The notes under the pieces are model-generated. The model was not told the DNA's origin. It was given only the letters and a program-made list of their open reading frames with translations, and did no database searches. Positions 24,383-33,208 of a stretch of 34,493 nt of DNA are shown piece after piece. Made by a program: the position numbers and the translations under genes. The stretch spans positions 1-34,493 of the forward strand of contig JAGHSK010000053.1 in the NCBI GenBank assembly GCA_018065895.1, in the 5' to 3' direction. Source of the stretch: Candidatus Cacconaster equi (GTDB lineage Bacteria; Bacteroidota; Bacteroidia; Bacteroidales; UBA932). Each line of letters starts with the position of its first letter. Positions within the stretch are counted from its first letter, which is position 1.

Positions 24383-25870
24383 TTATAAATTATTTCTTAT
24401 CCGTGCCGCAAGCGAAGGTCCTGCAACCGAGGCAACCTCCTCGAGAGTGGCATCCTTTATCCTTTTCACGCTACCGAAATGTCGCAGCAATTTCTGTTCC
24501 ATTACCGGTCCGACACCTGTAATGGATCGGAGTGCACTGTCAACCTGTGAAAAGGTCCGCCTTTTGCGATGGTGCGTAATACCGAATCTGTGGGCCTCGT
24601 CCCTGATATGCATCAGCACTCTGAGAGAAGAGGAATTCTTGTCCAGGAAAAGAGAGACCGGTTCTCCAGGAATCACCACCTCCTCAAGTCTTTCCGCAAG
24701 GCCGACCACAAACACCTTTTCGCGGATGCCAAGTTCTGCAAGTGCTTCCAATGCAGATTTCAACTGGCCTTTTCCTCCGTCTATCACTATAAGTTGCGGC
24801 AGCTGTTCCCCTTCTGCCAGCATTCTGGAATATCGTCTGTTGACCACCTCTTTCATAGAGGCATAGTCATTTGCACCAACAACGGTCTTTATCAGAAAAT
24901 GCCTGTAATCCTTTTTGCTGGGCAGAGCGTCCCTGAATACGACGCAAGCAGCCACCGGATTGGTTCCCTGCGTGTTGGAATTATCAAAACATTCGATGTG
25001 CTTGGGCAGCTCCGCCATCCCCAAATCGGTTTTGAGCTGCTCCATAACCTTTTCGGAACGTTCGATCCTTCGCGGCAGCTTCTTCTCCTGCAGAAGTTTG
25101 TATGTCTCCATATCAAGGATTCCGTGTCCTACCACCTTCTGCCTTTCGTGGTGCGCCTCCAGGAGGTCGAGCCGCTCTTTCCATAACTGGGCATCCTCAA
25201 ACCTCAACTCAGATGATGCCCTGAGCATCTTCTCCTTGCAGGAGGCGATCAAGTTTCTTACCCTCCCGCTGAGAAGGGCCTTTATCTCTTCGATCTGAGC
25301 ATCATACTCCTCTTCGCTGAAAAGGCCTTCGCACGGAGCCGCGCATCTGTTGAGGTGGAAATTCAAGCAGGATTTGACCTTGCCGCAAGCAATGTTCTCT
25401 TCTGTGAGACTATAAGAACAGATTCTCATCTTGTAGAGACTTCCCACCAGATCCAGAATCCTTCTGGCATGCTGTACGCTGGCGTACGGACCGTAATATT
25501 GTGATCCGTCCTTAACGTACCTCCTGGTAAGCAGCACCCTCGGGAACCGCTCGTTGCGGATACAAATCCAAGGGTATGTCTTGTCATCTTTCAGAAGAAT
25601 GTTGTAATGAGGCTGCAACTGCTTGATGAGGTTGTTTTCCAGCAACAGGGCATCTTCTTCCGTTTCGACGAGAGTGTATTGCAAATCCGCTATTTTTTCA
25701 ACCAGAGCGCGTGTCTTGCGATTGAGCTGGTCAGGAGAGACGAAATACTGGGACACCCTCCTTCTGATGTCCTTTGCCTTTCCCACATAAATCACCGTAC
25801 CGGTGGAATCAAGATATCGGTACACGCCCGGGGTGTGAGGCAAGTTTTCTATTTTCTCTCTAATGTCCAA
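24383..25870 (-). CDS. uvrC: UvrABC system protein C, short form
   Basis: A 495-residue nucleotide-excision-repair endonuclease. The GIY-YIG domain, which makes the 3' cut, is at about 13-92 (PGVYRYL, YVGKAKDIRRRV). A Cys-rich segment near 150-172, the UVR helix pair near 195-230, the RNase H-like domain for the 5' cut (HIECFDNSN onward) and a C-terminal helix-hairpin-helix pair are all present. Compared with the usual length of about 600, roughly 100 residues between the UVR motif and the RNase H-like domain are absent, without frame break. No ATG lies at the expected N-terminus; TTG at 25870 gives LDIREKIENLPHTPGVY, which matches where the family starts. First gene of a unit with the amidohydrolase. 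Confidence 0.9.
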   Translation of the reverse strand: MDIREKIENLPHTPGVYRYLDSTGTVIYVGKAKDIRRRVSQYFVSPDQLNRKTRALVEKIADLQYTLVETEEDALLLENNLIKQLQPHYNILLKDDKTYPWICIRNERFPRVLLTRRYVKDGSQYYGPYASVQHARRILDLVGSLYKMRICSYSLTEENIACGKVKSCLNFHLNRCAAPCEGLFSEEEYDAQIEEIKALLSGRVRNLIASCKEKMLRASSELRFEDAQLWKERLDLLEAHHERQKVVGHGILDMETYKLLQEKKLPRRIERSEKVMEQLKTDLGMAELPKHIECFDNSNTQGTNPVAACVVFRDALPSKKDYRHFLIKTVVGANDYASMKEVVNRRYSRMLAEGEQLPQLIVIDGGKGQLKSALEALAELGIREKVFVVGLAERLEEVVIPGEPVSLFLDKNSSSLRVLMHIRDEAHRFGITHHRKRRTFSQVDSALRSITGVGPVMEQKLLRHFGSVKRIKDATLEEVASVAGPSLAARIRNNL

Positions 25871-25879
25871 AAAAAATAT

Positions 25880-25887
25880 TAACTTTG
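25880..25887 (+). promoter_or_regulatory. -7 box of the acyltransferase gene
   Basis: TAACTTTG, ten bases outside the uvrC start codon on the other strand. It makes the TTG at 25889 an unlikely start for the acyltransferase and supports ATG at 25937. Confidence 0.5.
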
Positions 25888-25936
25888 CTTGATTAAGGAT
25901 CCGTTGAAAATTCTTTCGGATTACAACTTTCTCCGT

Positions 25937-27799
25937 ATGAAAAAAGCAAAAGTAATCAATAAATCCGACATTATGAAGGCCATCCATATGCGGGGCCTTA
26001 TAGGCTGGACCATATCCAGCCTTGCAATGTGGATTCTCGGTCTGAACAAAGTCAACAAGTATTACGACCGGCTCAAGCAGTACAAGGGTGCGGAATTCTC
26101 CGATCACATCCTCAGAGCTGTCGGAGTCCGTTTCAACCTCAACCCTTCAGAATATGACTATATTCCTCAGGACGGTCCTTTCATAACCATTTCCAATCAT
26201 CACATAGGAAGCCTCGACGGAATGATTCTCAGCTCCGTAATCGGAACTATGCGTCCCGATTTCAAAATCATGACCAATTTCCTGCTGACAAAGATTCCAA
26301 GCCTGAAGGATTCCTTCATTCCCGTCAATCCTTTTGAAGACGTATTCACATCGCACAGCAGCAGAAAAGGCTTGAGAGATTGCATAACTCTATTGGAAAA
26401 CGGAGGATGCCTGGGACTGTTCCCTGCAGGGGAGGTCGCAACATATCAGCAGCCCCGAAAAAAAACCGCTCTAAAACGACGCATTGTCGAAGATACGGTA
26501 TGGCCGGAAAGCATGATAAAGATGATCCGCAACGCAAACGTTCCTGTCATTCCGATATATTTTGAAGCCTATAATTCGAAATTCTTTTACTTTCTGGGGA
26601 TGATTCATCCTCTTCTCAGAACAGCCCGCCTCGTCAGGGAAATGTTCAACAAGAAGGGGCAGGTGATTCCTATGCGTATCGGCAAGCCTATCCTTCCAAA
26701 TGAGATTGCCGAATATTCCGACAATGACCAGCTCAGTGGCTATCTGAGAAGCCGCGTCTATGCTATGGAGAGTGAATTTGTCAACACGAATGAGAAATTG
26801 CTCGCCCCCCCGGAGACAGTCGTCCCTATATCCTTGCCGAAAGACAAGAAGGCCGTACTTAAGGAAATGGCCAGGTTGAAGGCAAACAACAAGATGCTTT
26901 TCGAAGTTGCATCCTTCCAATGCTATCTTGCCGACCATTCCGACATTCCGGTCACGATGAGCGAAATAGGACGTCGCCGCGAACAGGCTTTCCGTGCAAC
27001 GGGAGAAGGATCAAACCGTTCTATCGATGTTGACAAATACGACGAGTACTACCAGCATTTGATTCTTTGGGATTTCAAGCAAAAGAAAATAGCCGGAGCC
27101 TACAGACTCGGCATAGGCAAGGACATTCTTGAATATCACGGAGGTATCGAAGGCTTCTACACAAGTTCCCTTTTCAATCTGTCAGAATCCTTCGTCAAAA
27201 ATTATCTTCCTTACACCATAGAATTGGGGCGAAGTTTCGTAAGCATCGAATATCAGAAAGAGGCGCTGCCTTTGATGTTGCTGCTCAAAGGTTTGATGTA
27301 CAGTCTGATGAGATATCCCGATGCAAAATATTTCATTGGTCCGGTAAGCATCAGCAACTCCTATCCAAAGTTCTACCAAAGTCTTATGGTCTATTATCTG
27401 AGCAATCGCCATCATGCAAATCTGCCTGACGACGCGGCTGTTCCGACCACACCTTTCGAACCCGATTTCCTGCATATAAATCCGAAGGATCTCCTGCGTA
27501 AAAAAATGGACAATCTCGAAAAGTTCGACAAATTCTTGATGAGGTTGTCAGGCGGCAGGTATCGCATGCCTACCCTGGTCAAGAAATATATCAAGATCAA
27601 TGCGCGCATCATCTGCTTCAACGTGGACCCTTTGTTCAACTACAGCCTTGACGGACTGATTCTGTTCAATCTGTCGGAATACCCTAAGTTTGAGGCACTT
27701 TCTTTGATAAGGGATGTTGAAAGCCCGGCCGAAAAGGAGGCCTTCCTCAACAGATTCGGCTACTCTCTGAAAGAAGACCGGGAGAATAAGGAGGCCTAA
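25937..27799 (+). CDS. bifunctional acyltransferase, OlsF-like (PlsC + GNAT-type)
   Basis: A 620-residue, two-domain protein. The N-terminal half is a PlsC-type O-acyltransferase with the NHHIGSLD active site (His89, Asp94) and the FPAGE stretch further on. The C-terminal half (about 290-550) resembles the hemolysin/OlsB-type N-acyltransferases (EVASFQ, AYRLG, FNLS-ES, ELGRSFV). This order matches OlsF, the single-chain enzyme that makes ornithine lipids in some Bacteroidota and Serratia; the separate GlsB/GlsA pair makes glycine lipids in Bacteroides. It is therefore a candidate aminolipid synthase at the inner membrane. The amino acid used is not predictable. The frame could begin at TTG 25889, but the promoter favours ATG 25937. 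It overlaps yidD by four bases. Confidence 0.85.
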   Translation: MKKAKVINKSDIMKAIHMRGLIGWTISSLAMWILGLNKVNKYYDRLKQYKGAEFSDHILRAVGVRFNLNPSEYDYIPQDGPFITISNHHIGSLDGMILSSVIGTMRPDFKIMTNFLLTKIPSLKDSFIPVNPFEDVFTSHSSRKGLRDCITLLENGGCLGLFPAGEVATYQQPRKKTALKRRIVEDTVWPESMIKMIRNANVPVIPIYFEAYNSKFFYFLGMIHPLLRTARLVREMFNKKGQVIPMRIGKPILPNEIAEYSDNDQLSGYLRSRVYAMESEFVNTNEKLLAPPETVVPISLPKDKKAVLKEMARLKANNKMLFEVASFQCYLADHSDIPVTMSEIGRRREQAFRATGEGSNRSIDVDKYDEYYQHLILWDFKQKKIAGAYRLGIGKDILEYHGGIEGFYTSSLFNLSESFVKNYLPYTIELGRSFVSIEYQKEALPLMLLLKGLMYSLMRYPDAKYFIGPVSISNSYPKFYQSLMVYYLSNRHHANLPDDAAVPTTPFEPDFLHINPKDLLRKKMDNLEKFDKFLMRLSGGRYRMPTLVKKYIKINARIICFNVDPLFNYSLDGLILFNLSEYPKFEALSLIRDVESPAEKEAFLNRFGYSLKEDRENKEA

Positions 27800-28041
27800 G
27801 GCACGGGATCATAGCCGCTGCCCCCGAACGGATTACACCTGAGTATCCTCCATACGGCAAGCAACGAGCCTTTCAACAGGCCGTATTTCTCAAGCGCCTC
27901 TATCGCATAAGTAGAGCATGTCGGAGTGAATCTGCACTGCCTTCCCATATAGGGAGACAAGGTGAGTTTATAGAATCTGATCAGCTTTATCGGCAGCCAT
28001 ATCAGAAAAGAGCGCACGGACGCTTTCTGAAATTTTGTCAT
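27796..28041 (-). CDS. yidD: membrane protein insertion efficiency factor YidD
   Basis: An 81-residue member of the YidD family, a small membrane-associated protein that helps YidC-dependent insertion. The family core is evident: [20 protein letters not shown], followed by [12 protein letters not shown] and [13 protein letters not shown] at the end, with the three conserved Cys. The start is uncertain: ATG at 28041 gives a normal length but overlaps rnpA by 74 bases; an ATG at 28107 would add 22 residues unlike the family. rnpA-yidD adjacency is widely conserved in bacteria. Last gene of the leftward operon, convergent with the acyltransferase gene. Confidence 0.92.
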   Translation of the reverse strand: MTKFQKASVRSFLIWLPIKLIRFYKLTLSPYMGRQCRFTPTCSTYAIEALEKYGLLKGSLLAVWRILRCNPFGGSGYDPVP

Positions 28042-28291
28042 AACTTTCCAGTTCTGTACCGACGTAGTAAATGAAAACGTCGAAAGTCTTTCCCTCAAGA
28101 CATCCAATGTTAAGCCTGCAGGCTTCCCTTATCCTTCTCTTGAGAAGATTCCGTTTCACGGCGCGTTTGAAATTCCGTTTCGGCACAGAGACCACGGTTT
28201 CTCCCGTTCCGGAAGAAAAACTTACCTTGAGAGGATATTTGAAAAGAGTTTTTCCCTCTTTCAGCAGCGATATAACCCTATTCCTGAGCAT
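27968..28291 (-). CDS. rnpA: ribonuclease P protein component
   Basis: A 107-residue basic protein that supports the RNase P RNA in trimming tRNA 5' ends. The RNR signature occurs as [20 protein letters not shown] near 39-58, and [15 protein letters not shown] fits the family core. The ATG at 28291 follows the hemD stop directly and in the same frame. The N-terminus is short: family members usually have about ten more residues with a conserved Phe and RL before the LFxEGK region, which here is LLKEGK at residues 9-14. The 3' end overlaps yidD. Confidence 0.9.
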   Translation of the reverse strand: MLRNRVISLLKEGKTLFKYPLKVSFSSGTGETVVSVPKRNFKRAVKRNLLKRRIREACRLNIGCLEGKTFDVFIYYVGTELESYDKISESVRALFSDMAADKADQIL

Positions 28292-29029
28292 TTATTTGCC
28301 TGAAACGTATTTGAGCAAAGCTTCCGCTATGGAAGGGGCCTCAGGTGTCGGAGTCTGTATCTCCACGTTGAGGTTCGCCTCCTTCATGGCTTTTGCGGTG
28401 GACGGACCGTATGTGGCGAAGAGCAACTTCCCTTGTTTGAAATCGGGGAAGTTTTCCAAAAGTGATTTGACATCAGACGGGCTGTAAAAAGCAACCATTT
28501 GATAGTCTGAAAGCTTCAGATCTTTAAGGTCGTTATTGACAGTATGTACGAACACTGCACTCCCGCGCTGAAGCTTCGCTTTCGCAAACAGCTTGTCGAT
28601 TTCCGGCTTCAGACCATCCGTACAGGTTATCAGGAATTTCTCGGATTTATGCTTCGTACCGATTGTTTCAATGATGGAAGCCATTGTGCCGGAGCCGAAG
28701 AATATCTTTCTTTTCCTGTAGACGATGTACTTCTGGAGGTAGACGGCGATTGCTTCACTCTGACAGAAATATTTCATTGTTTCAGGGACCGTGACCCTCG
28801 ACTGTTCGCAAATGGAAAAGAATGCGTCTATCGCCGTACGCGAGGTGAAAATTATGGCAGTGTAGTCAAGAATATTCACCCTCTGCGCGACAAAATCCCT
28901 CAGAGAAACAGCCTCGACACTGAAGAAAGGACGAAAATCAACCTTAACCGAATACTTTGAAATCAGTTCGTTATATGGTGACGCTCCCTTAGGCTCAGGC
29001 TGGGATATGAGTACTTTTTTAATGTCCAT
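28292..29029 (-). CDS. hemD: uroporphyrinogen-III synthase family protein
   Basis: A 245-residue two-lobed protein of the HemD family, which closes hydroxymethylbilane to uroporphyrinogen III. Family features: the start KKVLISQPEP, TSRTAIDAF in the first lobe, and the second-lobe blocks FYSPSDVKSLLENF and FATYGPSTAKAM. In Bacteroidales this gene sits between DUF4271 and rnpA even in species with incomplete haem pathways, so its biochemical role is not certain; no other tetrapyrrole gene is in the window. It overlaps the DUF4271 gene by eleven bases and abuts rnpA. Confidence 0.85.
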   Translation of the reverse strand: MDIKKVLISQPEPKGASPYNELISKYSVKVDFRPFFSVEAVSLRDFVAQRVNILDYTAIIFTSRTAIDAFFSICEQSRVTVPETMKYFCQSEAIAVYLQKYIVYRKRKIFFGSGTMASIIETIGTKHKSEKFLITCTDGLKPEIDKLFAKAKLQRGSAVFVHTVNNDLKDLKLSDYQMVAFYSPSDVKSLLENFPDFKQGKLLFATYGPSTAKAMKEANLNVEIQTPTPEAPSIAEALLKYVSGK

Positions 29030-29723
29030 TTGTCAACAATACGTTACCTGCCACACACATCGGCAAAATTTCGAGACTGCAAAGGTACAAAAACCAAAAA
29101 ATAATAGAAAATCCTGACAGGCCAAAAATTTTGAAACTTCTCGCAAAATATACTAAAATGCCTATACCATAGACTGTTGCAAGATAAATTGCAACTCTGT
29201 TTCTATCTATAGATGGGAAAAGTTCAACTGCCGCCAGAGCCAGTATCGAAAGGGACATGATAAGTACGAAACAACCCGTTGCCGTATTCTCAAGAACTTT
29301 GAATGGTTCTTTCTTCGCCGTCAGCCAGCCTGCGGTGACATATGCCAGATGCCGGAAAATAAAGAAAAGAGATATCGTCACCAAAACCCACCATTCCTTC
29401 ATGGCGCTGACGCCGGATCTCGAGATGGCAAGAGCATAGAAAGGAACCGACAGGACAAAGGCAAGGTACATCGAATTGATCGCCCTCTTATTATTGAACG
29501 TTTCCGATGCTCTGTTATAACTCATGCAGGTCTGGGCGGAACTGATGACACCCTCCATATATATCTTGAAAAAAAATACCAGTACGGCGAGACAAAGGAC
29601 AACGCACAGAATCAATATTTTGTCGGACAAGGATTGCACAGCGACAGTTGTACCGGTGACATTTTTCAGCACCAGCATACTCCCTTCCCATGGCTCCACC
29701 GCCATATCCAGCAGATTCATCAT
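29019..29723 (-). CDS. DUF4271 integral membrane protein
   Basis: A 234-residue membrane protein with about six hydrophobic segments and the DUF4271 C-terminal signature FWFLYLCSLEILP. Its position directly before hemD is the usual Bacteroidota arrangement. No function is established. The first codons are ATG ATG at 29723-29718, and the first shares its A with the TGA stop of the YciH-like gene, so the two genes are translationally coupled. Ten residues at the 3' end are read through the start of hemD. Confidence 0.87.
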   Translation of the reverse strand: MMNLLDMAVEPWEGSMLVLKNVTGTTVAVQSLSDKILILCVVLCLAVLVFFFKIYMEGVISSAQTCMSYNRASETFNNKRAINSMYLAFVLSVPFYALAISRSGVSAMKEWWVLVTISLFFIFRHLAYVTAGWLTAKKEPFKVLENTATGCFVLIMSLSILALAAVELFPSIDRNRVAIYLATVYGIGILVYFARSFKIFGLSGFSIIFWFLYLCSLEILPMCVAGNVLLTNGH

Positions 29724-30070
29724 CAGTTGCCTCTTTTAGCCTTGTATTTCATTCCTTGGAGAATGGCTACAACCTTGTCGCGGAAATCCCCCTGAACAAG
29801 AATTTCGCCATCTTTCACGGAGCCTCCGCATCCACATTTTTCCTTGATTTTCTTCCCGAGAGCTTCAAGTTCGTCATCCGGCCCCTCGAATCCGGACACT
29901 ACGGTCACCTGCTTCCCGGCACGATGCCTGCGGTCAATAGTCACAATCAGAGCACCCTTTTGGACAAAACGCACGGTTTGCGGCTCATTCTCCGGCTCAC
30001 TGTTTTCCACATAAACGGAAGAATCTATGCCGAAAGCTCCCGCAAGCTTATCTTTCCAATCTTCAGACAT
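29723..30070 (-). CDS. SUI1/YciH-family translation factor-like protein
   Basis: A 115-residue protein with a C-terminal SUI1/eIF1 fold (about 40-112): [21 protein letters not shown], the [17 protein letters not shown] core and a closing helix. Bacterial YciH is thought to influence start-codon fidelity or translation under stress; the detailed role is unsettled. Start is ATG at 30070; an upstream ATG at 30091 would place the start close to the -7 box and add seven residues. First gene of the operon that continues with DUF4271, hemD, rnpA and yidD. Confidence 0.9.
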   Translation of the reverse strand: MSEDWKDKLAGAFGIDSSVYVENSEPENEPQTVRFVQKGALIVTIDRRHRAGKQVTVVSGFEGPDDELEALGKKIKEKCGCGGSVKDGEILVQGDFRDKVVAILQGMKYKAKRGN

Positions 30071-30082
30071 CGTTGGCCTATT

Positions 30083-30116
30083 TTTGTGCAAAGTTAATTA
30101 TAAAAGATTATCTTTG
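30083..30116 (+). promoter_or_regulatory. promoter of the DUF2723 gene
   Basis: TTTG at 30083-30086, a 22-base spacer and TATCTTTG at 30109-30116, ending 26 bases before the ATG at 30143. Confidence 0.55.
30089..30096 (-). promoter_or_regulatory. -7 box of the YciH-hemD-rnpA operon
   Basis: TAACTTTG on the minus strand, 18 bases before the ATG at 30070. It lies within the spacer of the plus-strand promoter, so the two polymerases would compete. Confidence 0.5.
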
Positions 30117-30142
30117 TCCTTCAGCCTGAAAATCCAATCCTG

Positions 30143-33100
30143 ATGGAGAAGAAAAAATTTGAAAAATTGAACCGTCTTGTGGCAATTGTCGTCCTGGCAA
30201 TTTCTTCAGTGGTTTATCTTGCAACAATAGAGCCCACGACCAGTTTCTGGGACTGCGGAGAATTCATAGCATCGTCATATAAACTTGAAGTCGGCCATCC
30301 GCCTGGAAACCCTTCATTCAACCTTTTCGCACGCTTCTTCACGATGTTTACCGACGACCAGCACGCTGCCGCCGCGGTTAACGCTATGAGTGCGATGTGT
30401 TCGGCGTTCACAATTTTCTTCCTTTATCTGACGATTGTTCATTTCGGGCGAAGGATTCTGGAAATAAGAAAGAAACCTTTCTCCACCGGTAATGTCGTGG
30501 CGATTTTCGGAGCGGGAGTCGTCGGGGCCATGGCCTATTGTTTCTCCGACACGTTCTGGTTCTCCGCAGTGGAAGGAGAGGTCTATGCGATGTCGTCGCT
30601 CTTCACGGCAATAGTCTTCTGGGCAATTCTCAAGTGGGAAGAACAGGCTGATTCCCCTTACTCCAACAGATGGCTTGTTCTGATATGCTTCCTGATGGGA
30701 ATATCCATCGGTGTGCATCTGCTTAACCTGCTGACGGTGCCTGCCATCGTCTTCATATACTACTACAAGAAACACTCCGAACCTGTTTCTTTCTGGAAAG
30801 CGGTGGGAATACTATGTGTCTCCGGGCTGATTCTTGCTGTTATCCTTTTCGGAATAATTCCTTATCTCCCGCAATTTGCAGCCTTTTTCGACCGCATTTT
30901 CGTAAACGGTCTTGGAGCGAAGTTCAATGTCGGAGCATCGATATTCATGGCATTGCTGCTGGCGGCCTGCTTCTTCTCCCTGAAATCCCTCAGAAAGAAG
31001 AACAAGCCCGTGCTTCACACCTGCCTTCTGTGCTTCACCGCTATCGTCATAGGATATTCCCTCTTCGCCATCTCCGTGATAAGGTCTTGTGCGGGAACTC
31101 CTACAAACGAATATCAGCCCGACAACCCTTACACCCTCATCCGTTACCTCGGACGCGAGCAGTACGGAAAGACGCCGGTTATATACGGACAGGCTTTTAC
31201 CTCGCCTTATGAAGTTCGGGACAAGGAATATTACACTCCTCTTGACGGCAAATACTACCTCGCGCAGAATTCCGACGCATACTTCCCTGCTTCCACAAAA
31301 ATGCTCTTCCCGAGAATGTGGGACAGCAATGATCCGCGTCACGTGGATTTCTACAAGACCTACTGTACTTCCTATAACAAGAAACCCGCTACCCTATATG
31401 GCCAGACCCAGATTGTACAATTCCCTAGGTTCATCGACAATCTGCGGTTCTTCTTCGATTATCAGGTAAGTTATATGTATGTCCGCTATTTCCTCTGGAA
31501 CTTTGTCGGACGGCAGAATGATTTCCACGGCCAGATACCTGGTGACCGCCTCTGCGGCAACTGGGAGAGTGGAATTCCTTTCATTGACAATCCACGTTTG
31601 GGTGACCAGAGCTCCGGCCCTGACGTCTTTGTGAACAACAAGGCGAAGAACCACTATTTCTTCCTTCCTTTGATTCTTGGTCTTCTCGGCCTGTTCTTCC
31701 AGCTCAAGCATGACAGCCGCAACTGCTGGGTGACAGGGCTTCTGTTCCTCCTCACGGGCCTGGCTATCGTCGTTTATCTCAATCAGCCTCCTTATCAGGT
31801 AAGGGAAAGGGACTATGCCTATGCGGGCTCATTCTATGTATTCGCCCTTTGGATCGGCCTCGGCGTATTCGCTCTGCAGCAGTGGATTGAACAGCTCACC
31901 AAAAAGGAAAACGGAATTACGGCAGCTTCAGCCGCAGTCGCCGTCGGTCTTGTCATTCCTGTTCTGATGGGATGCCAAAACTGGGACGATCACGACAGAA
32001 GCGGCAGGTATACTGCACGCGACCTTGCCTACAATTATCTGAATTCAGTAGATAAGAATGCCATCCTTGTGACGCACGGAGACAACGATACCTTCCCATT
32101 GTGGTATGCCCAGGAAGTGGAAGGCATCCGTACGGATGTGCGGATCGTAAATTCTTCACTCCTCGGAACAGACTGGTACATCGACCAGATGCAACAGCGT
32201 TTCTATGATTCGGATCCTCTTGTGCTGAGTATCCCGAGAAAGCAGTATCTCTATGGTACGAACGACTTTCCTTCAGTGTTCGACGTCGTGGACTATCCGA
32301 TTCTTGCATCTGACGCTATTGCCATATTCAAGAATCCGAAGTTCCTGACTTCTCAGGGAAGAGATTATATTCCTTCCCACAACCTGATAATTCCGGTCAA
32401 CAAAGAGAATGTCATCAAATACGGCATTGTACCCGAAAAATATAGAGACCGTATCGTTGATTCAATCCAGATTCAGATTCAAGGCAATTTCCTGTCGAAA
32501 TTCGACTTGATTATGCTTGATATGCTGGCTAATTATGATTGGTCGCGCCCTATATACTTCGTGTCACGCAGTGAAACGAAACTCGGGATTGATGACTGGA
32601 TGATGTATGAAGGATTCTGCCACAAATTCGTTCCGGTTAAACAGGAAGAATCCGACGGAGACAATCTTGTGGATGAAGAAGAACAATACGACAAACTGAT
32701 GAACGTGTACCGCCTTGACTGCCTCAAGGACACCACCATCAACATCGACTATCAGAACATCTACACCTTCTGCGCTGTCTCCCCTATCAGGGACATGTTC
32801 GTCACCGCAAGTGACGCAATGATTCAGAAAGGTGACAAAGAAAAAGCGAAGGCTCTGCTTGACAGATGTCTGGAAGTGATGCCGGAGAAGAATTTCCCAT
32901 ATATCCTCCCAAGTATGAGGAGCATAAACGACTGGTCCATGCTCTCCATATTCGAGGATTACCTGAGAATAGGGGAAACTCAGAAAGCCAAAGACCTGGC
33001 AGGCAAGATGGCTGACGAATGCATCCAATCGATGTTGTTCTTCTCAACGCCTACAGGCCCTGGAGAAAATGCTATACTGTCCAAGAAATTTGCCGACAGC

Positions 33101-33196
33101 ACGGCACAGATTTTCTTCTATATGATTCACATCAGTGAACAGCACGGAGCAAAGGACCTTGCTTCGTGGCTTCAGGAAAAGATGGACAATATGTAG
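30143..33196 (+). CDS. DUF2723 (TMEM260-like) membrane glycosyltransferase candidate
   Basis: A 1017-residue protein with a dozen or so transmembrane helices in its first 600 residues and a large soluble C-terminal part. The first extracytoplasmic loop carries FWDCGEF (Asp37, Glu40) and HPPGNP, which resemble the acidic loop motif of GT-C glycosyltransferases using lipid-linked sugars. The DUF2723 family includes human TMEM260, described as a protein O-mannosyltransferase. A late soluble region has VTHGDNDTFPLWYAQ near residue 650. Residues about 890-1010 are helical and TPR-like. A role in O-glycosylating exported proteins is plausible, not shown. It has its own promoter. Confidence 0.85.
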   Translation: MEKKKFEKLNRLVAIVVLAISSVVYLATIEPTTSFWDCGEFIASSYKLEVGHPPGNPSFNLFARFFTMFTDDQHAAAAVNAMSAMCSAFTIFFLYLTIVHFGRRILEIRKKPFSTGNVVAIFGAGVVGAMAYCFSDTFWFSAVEGEVYAMSSLFTAIVFWAILKWEEQADSPYSNRWLVLICFLMGISIGVHLLNLLTVPAIVFIYYYKKHSEPVSFWKAVGILCVSGLILAVILFGIIPYLPQFAAFFDRIFVNGLGAKFNVGASIFMALLLAACFFSLKSLRKKNKPVLHTCLLCFTAIVIGYSLFAISVIRSCAGTPTNEYQPDNPYTLIRYLGREQYGKTPVIYGQAFTSPYEVRDKEYYTPLDGKYYLAQNSDAYFPASTKMLFPRMWDSNDPRHVDFYKTYCTSYNKKPATLYGQTQIVQFPRFIDNLRFFFDYQVSYMYVRYFLWNFVGRQNDFHGQIPGDRLCGNWESGIPFIDNPRLGDQSSGPDVFVNNKAKNHYFFLPLILGLLGLFFQLKHDSRNCWVTGLLFLLTGLAIVVYLNQPPYQVRERDYAYAGSFYVFALWIGLGVFALQQWIEQLTKKENGITAASAAVAVGLVIPVLMGCQNWDDHDRSGRYTARDLAYNYLNSVDKNAILVTHGDNDTFPLWYAQEVEGIRTDVRIVNSSLLGTDWYIDQMQQRFYDSDPLVLSIPRKQYLYGTNDFPSVFDVVDYPILASDAIAIFKNPKFLTSQGRDYIPSHNLIIPVNKENVIKYGIVPEKYRDRIVDSIQIQIQGNFLSKFDLIMLDMLANYDWSRPIYFVSRSETKLGIDDWMMYEGFCHKFVPVKQEESDGDNLVDEEEQYDKLMNVYRLDCLKDTTINIDYQNIYTFCAVSPIRDMFVTASDAMIQKGDKEKAKALLDRCLEVMPEKNFPYILPSMRSINDWSMLSIFEDYLRIGETQKAKDLAGKMADECIQSMLFFSTPTGPGENAILSKKFADSTAQIFFYMIHISEQHGAKDLASWLQEKMDNM

Positions 33197-33208
33197 AATG
33201 AAAGCAAT

